From: Xanthomonas cissicola | Lineage (GTDB): Bacteria > Pseudomonadota > Gammaproteobacteria > Xanthomonadales > Xanthomonadaceae | DNA: 64,000 bases | Direction of reading: 5' to 3' | NCBI RefSeq assembly: GCF_008801575.1 | Contig: NZ_VZPL01000011.1 | Coordinates: 39,951-103,950 of the forward strand | In this document: in pieces, positions 57,772-64,000 of the stretch | Numbering within the stretch: the first letter of the stretch is position 1 | How the letters are laid out: each line of letters starts with the position of its first letter | Program-made: the position numbers and the translations under genes | The notes under the pieces: generated by a model | Told to the model about the DNA's origin: nothing | Databases searched by the model: none | The model's input: the letters and a program-made list of their open reading frames with translations, nothing else

Positions 57772-60597
57772 ATGCCGATGCCGACCGTTTCCATGTCTCC
57801 TGCGCTCACCGCCCTGATCGAGCGGGCCGTGGCGCGTGTCCGTCAATCGTTGCCTGTCGAGCAGGCGTGGCCGGGCGGCGAGTTCGATCGGCAGCTCGCG
57901 CAGGTGGCACTGGCCAGCGAGTTCGCGCTCGATACGTTGGCGCGGCAACCGGCATTGCTGCAGCACCTGGCACAACCCGATCCGCCGCCGCTGCCACCGC
58001 CACTGCTCGATCCGGCGCAGCCGCAGCTGTGGCCTGCGCAATTGCGACGCTATCGCAGCGCCGAGTCCACGCGCCTGGTGTGGCGCGATGTGCTCGGTCT
58101 GGACAGCGTCGAGGCCACCCTGGCCGGCGCAACCCAGCTGGCCGAGCACTGTCTGCAATGCGGCCTGCAAGCGCTGGAGCAGCAGTTCCACACCCGCCAC
58201 GGCAAGGTCGTTGCTGCAGACGGCAGCGTGCAACGCCTGGTGGTGTTCGGGCTGGGCAAGCTGGGCGGTGGCGAGCTGAATTTTTCCTCGGACGTGGATC
58301 TGGTCTACGCCTATCCGCAGGGCGGCCAATCCGATGGCGCGCGTCCATTGGCAGCAGAAGAGTATTTCGCACGGTTGGGCCAGCAGCTGGCCAGGTTGCT
58401 GGACGAAACCACGGCCGACGGCTTCAGCCATCGCGTGGATCTGCGCCTGCGTCCGTTCGGCACCGCCGGCCGCGTGGCGTTGTCGTTCGCCGGCATGGAC
58501 CAGTATTTCCAGCGCGAAGGTCGCGATTGGGAGCGCTATGCCTGGCTCAAGGCGCGCGCGGTGGCTGGCGACATCGACGCCGGCGAAGCCTGGCTGGAAA
58601 CGCTGCGCCCCTTCGTCTACCGGCGGTATCTGGACTTCACCGCACTGGATGGCTTGCGCGAAATGAAGGCCGCCATCACCGCCGAAGTGGCGCGGCACGA
58701 TCGTCTGGACGACATCAAGCGCGGGCCCGGCGGGATTCGCGAAATCGAGTTCCTGGCGCAATCGCTGCAGCTGATTCGTGGTGGACGCGAACCGGGTCTG
58801 CGCGAACGCCGGCTGCTGCCCGCGCTCCAGGCGCTGGTAGCCGCAGGCCAGATTGACCAGGAGAACGGCCAGGCGCTGTCGACGGCGTATCGTTTTCTAC
58901 GCCGGCTGGAAAATCGCCTGCAGATGTTGCGCGATGCGCAGACCCACGCACTGCCGCAGGCGCCGCTGGATCGCGAGCGCATTGCGTTGGGCCTTGGGTA
59001 TGCGGATTGGTCGGCATTGCTGGACGCGCTGGCACCGCAGCGCACACGCGTGGCCGCGGAATTCGCCGAACTGCTGGCCCCGCGCGTGCGCGCCACCGCA
59101 CCGGACGCGCTTGCCGATTACTGGCGCGCGCTGCCGGAAGGCGATGCTGCGCCGTTGGCGGGGATTGGCTTGCACGATCCCGATGGCGCGCATCAGGCGC
59201 TGGCCAATTTCGCGCAGTCTTCCGGCGTGCGCGCGCTGTCCGATAGCGCGCGTGCGCGGCTGGATCGGGTGATGCCGGCACTGCTGCACGCGGCCACCCG
59301 CGCCAGCCAGCCCGACGCGGCCGTGCGTCGCATGCTCGGCCTGCTGCAGGCCACCTTGCGCCGCACCAGCTATCTGGCCTTGCTCGATGAGCAACCCAGC
59401 GCGCTGGCGCGCCTAGTCGATGTGCTCTCGCGCAGTGCGCTGCTGGCCGAGCGGCTGGCGGCGTATCCATTGCTGCTGGACCAATTGCTCGACACCCGCA
59501 TCAGCGGCCCGGTACCGGATCGCGCAGCGTTGCACGCGGCCTGCGCCGAGACCTTGCAGATCGACGACACCGAAGCGGCGCTGCGTGAACTCAACGAGCG
59601 CCGGCTTGCACTGAGCTTTCGTATTGCGCTGGCCACGCTGGATGGCCGCCAACAGGCGGTGGAGAGCACCCGGCAACTGGCCTGGCTTGCCGAAGCAGTC
59701 GTGCAGACCGTGCTGCAGCTGGCGCGCAGCGACATGGCGGCCGCACACGGACACGTGCCCGGCGGCAGCTTTGCCATCGTCGGCTACGGCAGTCTGGGCG
59801 GGCTGGAACTGGGGTTCGGATCGGATCTGGATCTCGTGTTTCTCTACGATCATCCGCCTGAGGTGGACGCCTCCGACGGCAAGCGCCCGCTGGAAGCCGG
59901 GCGCTGGTTTGCGCGGCTTGCGCAGAAAGTGATGGCATTGCTGGCTACCGAGACCGGCGCCGGCCGGCTGTACGACATCGATGTGCGACTGCGCCCGGAT
60001 GGCGGCAAGGGCGCACTGGTGTCCTCGCTGGCCAGTTACCGCGAATACCAACGCGATCGCGCCTGGAACTGGGAGCATCAGGCCCTGGTGCGTGCACGCC
60101 CGGTGGCCGGCGACGCGGCGCTTTGCGACGCGTTTGCCCACGTGCGTCGCGACACGCTGATGCGGGTGCGCGACATCGCGCAGTTGCACGAAGACGTGCG
60201 CAAGATGCGGGCGCGCATGCGCGCCGAACTGGATCGCAGCGATGCCGCCCGGCTGGATCTCAAGCAGGGCGCCGGCGGCCTGGTGGATCTGGAATTCGTG
60301 CTGCAGGCCGGCGTGCTCGGGCTGGCAGCGCAGCAGCCGCAGCTGCTGGACGCCTGCGACACGCCCGCGTTGATCGACGCACTGGCGCGCACGCACTGGC
60401 TCCCGGACGAGAGCGGCGCACCACTGCATCAGGCGCACGCAACGCTGGTCGATGCCGGCCTGAGCTGCACGCTGGACCGCCGCCCACGCCTGCTCGCACC
60501 GACGCCGGCCATCCAGCAGGCGCGCGGCATCATCTTCAACGCAGCACGCGGGCAGGGCCTGACGTTTCCGCTGGGCAAGGATGAAACAGCGCTGTAA
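57772..60597 (+). CDS. glnE: Bifunctional glutamine synthetase adenylyltransferase/deadenylylase
   Basis: About 941 residues, typical GlnE length. It has two nucleotidyltransferase domains in the expected order: [24 protein letters not shown] near residue 155 and [25 protein letters not shown] near 660, each followed by its helical regulatory domain. It adds or removes AMP from glutamine synthetase in response to nitrogen status via PII. ATG codons at 57772, 57778 and 57793 are all possible starts. Confidence 0.96.
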   Translation: MPMPTVSMSPALTALIERAVARVRQSLPVEQAWPGGEFDRQLAQVALASEFALDTLARQPALLQHLAQPDPPPLPPPLLDPAQPQLWPAQLRRYRSAESTRLVWRDVLGLDSVEATLAGATQLAEHCLQCGLQALEQQFHTRHGKVVAADGSVQRLVVFGLGKLGGGELNFSSDVDLVYAYPQGGQSDGARPLAAEEYFARLGQQLARLLDETTADGFSHRVDLRLRPFGTAGRVALSFAGMDQYFQREGRDWERYAWLKARAVAGDIDAGEAWLETLRPFVYRRYLDFTALDGLREMKAAITAEVARHDRLDDIKRGPGGIREIEFLAQSLQLIRGGREPGLRERRLLPALQALVAAGQIDQENGQALSTAYRFLRRLENRLQMLRDAQTHALPQAPLDRERIALGLGYADWSALLDALAPQRTRVAAEFAELLAPRVRATAPDALADYWRALPEGDAAPLAGIGLHDPDGAHQALANFAQSSGVRALSDSARARLDRVMPALLHAATRASQPDAAVRRMLGLLQATLRRTSYLALLDEQPSALARLVDVLSRSALLAERLAAYPLLLDQLLDTRISGPVPDRAALHAACAETLQIDDTEAALRELNERRLALSFRIALATLDGRQQAVESTRQLAWLAEAVVQTVLQLARSDMAAAHGHVPGGSFAIVGYGSLGGLELGFGSDLDLVFLYDHPPEVDASDGKRPLEAGRWFARLAQKVMALLATETGAGRLYDIDVRLRPDGGKGALVSSLASYREYQRDRAWNWEHQALVRARPVAGDAALCDAFAHVRRDTLMRVRDIAQLHEDVRKMRARMRAELDRSDAARLDLKQGAGGLVDLEFVLQAGVLGLAAQQPQLLDACDTPALIDALARTHWLPDESGAPLHQAHATLVDAGLSCTLDRRPRLLAPTPAIQQARGIIFNAARGQGLTFPLGKDETAL

Positions 60598-60700
60598 CGG
60601 CTCTGGTGAGTGCGCCGCTTTCGATGCAGCTGCGGCAAATGGCGGCAACGGTGCCTGGCTGTCCTGGCGGGAAGCCACGCATCCATGCGCGTCATGCGTT

Positions 60701-61087
60701 CTACCGACGCGGCGCACTCCGCCACAGCAGGGCGCGAAACGGGCCGAGCAGGAACACGCCCATGCCCAATTTTACCGCCAGATCGCCTGCGGCCCAGCTG
60801 ACCCACGGCAGGCTCGTGCCGGCAAACGCAATGCTCCAGAAGAGGGTGGTATCCAGGGTGGCGCTGCAGGTGGTGGCCACGATCGGCGCGCGCCACCAGC
60901 TGCCGTCGCGCAGGCGGTCGAACACGCTGATGTCCAGCAATTGCGCCGCGATGAAGGCGCTGCACGAGGCCACCGCGATGCGGGGCGTCGCCAGCCAGAT
61001 CGACAGCAGCACCGCCAGCGCGAACCCGCACCAGGCAACGTGGCGCGCAGCGCGTGGACCGAAGCGGCGGTTGACCAAGTTGCTGAC
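60701..61087 (-). pseudogene. 5'-truncated YhhQ/VUT-family transporter (queuosine precursor)
   Basis: The last 125 or so residues of a VUT-family membrane protein: NRRFGPRAARHVAW, CSAFIAAQLLDISVFDRLRDGSWWRAPIV, LDTTLFWSIAFAG and GDLAVKLGMGVFLLGPFRALL. Full members are about 220 residues with more helices before NRRFG. The sequence upstream of NLVNRRFG (minus strand) is the 3' part of an IS3-family orfA remnant, so the N-terminal part has been lost at that junction near 61087. The remaining fragment has no clear start and is unlikely to work. Confidence 0.8.
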
Positions 61088-61370
61088 CCTGGGTCAGGGC
61101 GTGAAGCTTAGGTCGAGCTCCGCCTGGGTGAAGTACGCTGGCCTTGCGCGGGATCTCGCTGGCTTGCTCCAACTTGCGCACTTCGCGTTCCAGCGCTTTT
61201 ATCCGCGTCCGCTCGTCCGTCGTCAGCCCCCTGACGCTGTGGGCATCACGCTCGGCCTGACGCACCAAGTTACACAGCGTCTGCGACGAACAGCCAATTT
61301 TTTTCCCGGGAATCGATTCGATCGCCCATCGCGAGCTGACTACTTCGCGGGGCGGTTCACCCCGCAATGC
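61088..61370 (-). mobile_element. IS3-family orfA transposase remnant
   Basis: A degenerate frame reading SSRWAIESIPGKKIGCSSQT, LVRQAERDAH, LTTDERTRIKALEREVRKLEQ and ASEIPRKASV, which matches the helical N-terminal protein (orfA) of an IS3-family element. A frame change joins it to a YFTQAELDLSFTP-like end. No orfB and no clear terminal repeats remain. Its 3' end abuts the truncated VUT gene. Confidence 0.75.
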
Positions 61371-61431
61371 TTCGCCGTCCCAACCATGACTTCGGGAAAA
61401 CAACGAAATTCAGAGAGCTCTGCGCCAAACT
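61371..61431 (+). promoter_or_regulatory. PIP box with correctly spaced -10 motif (HrpX-type promoter)
   Basis: TTCGC (61371-61375), exactly 15 bases, TTCGG (61391-61395), which fits the accepted TTCGB-N15-TTCGB form. Thirty bases further on is CAAACT (61426-61431), a match to YANNNT at the 30-32 base spacing known for HrpX-controlled genes. An AGGAG ribosome site follows and then the ATG at 61461. The site overlaps the edge of the IS3 remnant. Confidence 0.75.
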
Positions 61432-61460
61432 TTCTTAAATGCTCACTGCAGGAGATCAAC

Positions 61461-61535
61461 ATGGGTCTATGTAGTTCAAAGCCGCGCGTGCAGGCTCAGC
61501 TGAACATTATGCGACCACGTCATAGGGCAGATTGA
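61461..61535 (+). pseudogene. 24-codon MGLC mini-ORF, probable xopE-type effector remnant
   Basis: Reads MGLCSSKPRVQAQLNI and ends at TGA after 24 codons, directly behind a PIP box, -10 and AGGAG site. MGLC-S-x-KP is the N-myristoylation and palmitoylation leader known from XopE-type effectors, so this looks like the cut-off 5' end of such a gene. The similarity rests on the first eight residues, which is little. It could also be a very short secreted peptide. Confidence 0.6.
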
Positions 61536-61619
61536 TCAGACCATCCTTAGAAATAATTCTAAAATTGATTTCGAGGTTTCACCAACACCAAATGCGGCTA
61601 ATGAAACGTAGCCGGCGAT

Positions 61620-61725
61620 CGTCAGATGGTTGCGGGCGGCGAGCAGAACCGGATTTTACGAGTCGTACATGCCGATTCCGATCACCAGCCGCGCCCGCAT
61701 AACGGCCGCGCAGGAGTTTTTTAGC
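61620..61725. repeat. Dispersed intergenic element, copy D (inverted)
   Basis: Contains GTCGTACATGCCGATTCCGATCACC and CAGCCGCGCCCGC in the order of the inverted copy B. It lies between the mini-ORF and xopB, so the xopB leader includes it. Confidence 0.5.
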
Positions 61726-61777
61726 CGCTCTAGAGATCCTGAATTTTAAACCAATTTATAAAAAAGAAGAGGAAGGC

Positions 61778-63619
61778 ATGAAGGCAGAGCTCACACGATC
61801 CCATTCCCTGTCGTCACTCGAGCGCATACGTCACCCCGAATCTGATATGGGTAACGACTGTGATCTAGAAGTTGGCGCACAGCCCAAACATAGCGGCTTC
61901 TGTCAGTCCGAAGATAGCAGATTGCCAACCACCAGGCCCCCCCGGCGGCGCAGCACAAGTAGCGGGGCTACTAGCCCCAAGTCCACTGTGCAAGGTTCCG
62001 GTCACACCGATAACAGTGGGTTAGAAACTCCGCTACTGATCTCGTTAACAGGTTTGCAAAAGCCCAGGCATATGGGATTGGTGCGCAGGGAGTCGAGCCG
62101 ACTTGTTTCTGCCGACCCGGTAGTGCACGCGCTGCTATCTTTCGCGCAGGTTGACCAGCCATTTCCACCACAGGTCGCGAGCACTGACGGGGTCCGACTA
62201 GAGCTGGTGTCCCGTCGAGACCCGGAGAAAGCGCTCGAGGAATTCAAGGACGCATTCACGGTTGAGACGGCGCAATTAATGCCCGCCGCCAACTCCTCAG
62301 AGCGGACAGCTGAGCAAATCGACGCTGACATTCATATCCCCTTGTTGCTTAAGGCGATCGAGCGGGGCTCCGCAGCATTTGGCCCAAGCGCTTTGATCGA
62401 GATGGCAGACGGCAGCCAGATCAGTGCGAAAGCGTTCCTCGCTTCGTGTGCCCCCGATGTCATGTCCAATGACGATGTCCTGTCGGCGTTCATCAATCAG
62501 AAACTGAAAGGGGATGAGGACCTCCAGGTCCGTCTGGGGGCACAGGAATTGCTATATGTGGCGACCAAGAAAGAGTTTCAGCTCGGCGGCTTGGCCGGTA
62601 GCATCGGCGTTAGCAGCGTAATCGGCTCCGTATGGGAACTCGGCGCTTCGGAACTGTTGAAAAAAGCCATCTTCGGCAAGAATTTCTCGCCCAGTCAGTA
62701 TGCTCTGCAATTGGCCGGAATCGATTCAGTTCCCCCTTTGATAATCGAAACCATGGACACCATGTGTGTGCTTGCAATCATCAAGGGTATGAAGGGTGAG
62801 GACTGGTCCTTGCGCGACCTGCTCCCCAAGGCAATGAAAGCCGGCGCCATCTCCTCAGTTGTGTCATTCCCCAATAACGTCTTGCAGTACACAGGCTTTA
62901 AATCAGGCTTAGGTGATCTTGCTGCCAATGCGACGACAACCGAAGCGGCCATTTTTGGCGCTGCCTCTGGCATTCCACCCGAAGTCAAGGAAAGCGAAGA
63001 GCTGATGCGAGCTGGATTGTTCCAGAGCATGAAGGATGGCGTCATGGCGCACCCTGGCGAGAAGATGGACCCGGAAGAGGCGATTGAACAGATGACGCGT
63101 CATGCGCTCGATGTTGCACCCGGCGAAAGCACAGCTGTCAAGTCTATGGGGCTGGCATCCATTGTCGGGATGATCCCGCTGATCGCCGGCAGTAAAGCCA
63201 CAGGATTGCTCTCTGAAAAGGTGCTGCGCATCTTCCGGAGCACCGTCTTTAATCCGATCGAAGCCATCGCTCTGAACGCACTGGCGCTTGGAGCGCGCAT
63301 TCATGTTCCTGGGCTATTTGAATCAGACAATGCAAAGCACGCACGGATTGTGCAAACCATTCTGGCGCGAGCAAGCGAGGAAATGGAAAGCGGGGCACGG
63401 GAAATTACCGCGGAAGAATTGCATCAGATTTTGGCTCCCAGAAGAGAGTTCCTTCGTCATGTGGGAACGGCAATTGTCAAGGGCATGAATGCAAGCTTCG
63501 AGGCCCTTCCCGCGCTGGCCCGTAAACTTGGATACGGCCACACTCCCTTGACCAAACGTATTCCGTATCAGGACCTGGCTGTGTCTAGTACTTCGTACCA
63601 ACCGGCGCCTGTGCCGTAA
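61778..63619 (+). CDS. xopB: Type III effector XopB (HopD1/AvrPphD family)
   Basis: A 613-residue effector, the length I recall for XopB. Polar Ser/Arg/Thr-rich N-terminus (MKAELTRSHSLSS, PPRRRSTSSG) typical of a secretion signal, then a mostly helical body with LAGSIGVSSVIGSVWELGASELLKKAIFG and GLASIVGMIPLIAGSKATGLLS as hydrophobic stretches. XopB is known to suppress plant immunity and disturb vesicle traffic. An AGAGGAAGG site precedes the ATG. No PIP box lies directly before it; transcription from the PIP box at 61371 is possible. Its base composition is clearly lower in G+C than neighbouring genes, suggesting transfer. Confidence 0.8.
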   Translation: MKAELTRSHSLSSLERIRHPESDMGNDCDLEVGAQPKHSGFCQSEDSRLPTTRPPRRRSTSSGATSPKSTVQGSGHTDNSGLETPLLISLTGLQKPRHMGLVRRESSRLVSADPVVHALLSFAQVDQPFPPQVASTDGVRLELVSRRDPEKALEEFKDAFTVETAQLMPAANSSERTAEQIDADIHIPLLLKAIERGSAAFGPSALIEMADGSQISAKAFLASCAPDVMSNDDVLSAFINQKLKGDEDLQVRLGAQELLYVATKKEFQLGGLAGSIGVSSVIGSVWELGASELLKKAIFGKNFSPSQYALQLAGIDSVPPLIIETMDTMCVLAIIKGMKGEDWSLRDLLPKAMKAGAISSVVSFPNNVLQYTGFKSGLGDLAANATTTEAAIFGAASGIPPEVKESEELMRAGLFQSMKDGVMAHPGEKMDPEEAIEQMTRHALDVAPGESTAVKSMGLASIVGMIPLIAGSKATGLLSEKVLRIFRSTVFNPIEAIALNALALGARIHVPGLFESDNAKHARIVQTILARASEEMESGAREITAEELHQILAPRREFLRHVGTAIVKGMNASFEALPALARKLGYGHTPLTKRIPYQDLAVSSTSYQPAPVP

Positions 63620-63660
63620 TCCACGTAACAGCCAGGGTAGCGATCAATGGTCGGGTACAT
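63568..63660 (-). CDS. Doubtful Tyr-rich 30-codon frame antisense to xopB 3' end
   Basis: ATG at 63660, ten bases after AGGAGG, reading MYPTIDRYPGCYVDYGTGAG and ten more residues to a stop at 63568. The peptide has five Tyr and one Cys. It overlaps the last codons of xopB on the opposite strand. No family recognised; the strong ribosome site is the only support. Confidence 0.25.
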   Translation of the reverse strand: MYPTIDRYPGCYVDYGTGAGWYEVLDTARS

Positions 63661-63779
63661 GGGATACATTCCTCCTGTCGACTCCCCCACAATTCAATGC
63701 CAGCTAGAATGAGAGGTCTGCGGTCGATATTGAGGGTTGGCTGAAATTCCTTACTAATACTCTCTCTTACAGAGAGTTA

Positions 63780-64000
63780 GGGAAGGTCTGAATAACGAGG
63801 CCTGAGAGTGCGGGATGTCGCGTCGTTCCGAAGAGTGGCGTTTGAATCTTTGGAATTTCGCCATTTCTGGCGCTTTCCGTGGGAATTTCCTGGTTTACAG
63901 GCGCACGCTCCCCATAGCCGGCAGCAACTGCTTTCGCTTCATCCACAGATTGGAGAGCGCAAACAAGGTCAGCACGTGTGCGGTGTTTTTGGCCAGGCCG
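63780..64000 (-). mobile_element. IS5-family element, left end (runs off the window)
   Basis: The transposase 3' end lies at 63895 on the minus strand and the element continues past 64000. Its outer end is probably near 63780, where the sequence GGGAAGGTCTGAATAA resembles the terminal repeat of IS1478-like elements. The stretch between 63780 and 63894 is the usual non-coding end. Confidence 0.6.
63895..64000 (-). CDS. IS5-family transposase C-terminus (partial)
   Basis: The last 34 residues, GLAKNTAHVLTLFALSNLWM and RKQLLPAMGSVRL then stop, match the C-terminal end of IS5-family transposases (the LAKN...LFALSNL pattern). The 5' part lies outside the window. Confidence 0.75.
   Translation of the reverse strand, partial: GLAKNTAHVLTLFALSNLWMKRKQLLPAMGSVRL

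Noticed and set aside
61536..61777. Search for a PIP box directly before xopB.
   Set aside because: Only a lone TTCGA was found, with no partner 15 bases on; the nearest valid PIP box is at 61371.

Overview
This window is a chromosomal segment of a plant-associated Xanthomonas. The reasons are the high G+C coding style, the gene order dsbD-aroQ-accB-accC-prmA-(DUF3426)-fis-purH-purD, the dispersed GATTCCC heptads between genes, and type III effector genes of the XopX and XopB families downstream of groESL. From memory and unchecked, xopX next to groESL with xopB several genes away matches the X. euvesicatoria/X. citri type of layout. The species cannot be fixed from the sequence alone.

Layout. 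0-8.3 kb: an MFS exporter, a FUSC-family membrane protein, then purD, a lipoprotein gene and purH on the minus strand; four 165-bp tandem repeats contain copies of the 3' end of purD. 8.3-16.3 kb: a plus-strand operon, tightly overlapping from 10.8 kb on, for an accessory phospholipid-like pathway. It has two CDP-alcohol phosphatidyltransferases, a hydrolase-methyltransferase fusion, a PAP2/dual-specificity phosphatase, an acyltransferase and a CdsA-like cytidylyltransferase. The set resembles E. coli ynbABCD. One member carries a stop codon and a frameshift. 16.5-29.3 kb: mostly minus-strand housekeeping genes (fis, DUF3426, prmA, accC, a four-helix-bundle gene, accB, aroQ, dsbD, cutA), with an XRE regulator/membrane protein pair and two exported or membrane proteins between them. 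29.5-33.5 kb: an AraC-type regulator followed by START-domain, membrane and SDR proteins. 33.6-35.4 kb: a secreted endonuclease I gene broken by a frameshift. 35.6-38 kb: groES-groEL with heat-shock-type control sites.

38-45.3 kb: three full-length xopX paralogues in tandem plus a 49-codon remnant that keeps only an N-terminal leader. 45.7-50.2 kb: a TonB-dependent receptor, then aroG (DAHP synthase) preceded by a clear attenuator with an aromatic-rich leader peptide. 51-55.7 kb: two tandem large AsmA-like envelope proteins. 56-60.6 kb: a gluconolactonase-like gene, a cupin gene and glnE. 60.7-64 kb: a small effector island with a transporter gene truncated by an IS3-family remnant, a PIP box with a correctly spaced -10 motif reading into a 24-codon MGLC (myristoylation-type) mini-ORF that looks like a decayed xopE-type gene, full-length xopB, and the edge of an IS5-family element.

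The observations most worth follow-up are the aroG attenuator, the Ynb-like lipid operon with Asn-variant CDP-alcohol motifs, the xopX array, and the PIP-driven mini-ORF beside xopB. No tRNA, rRNA or CRISPR was seen. All calls come from reading the sequence; no database search was run.
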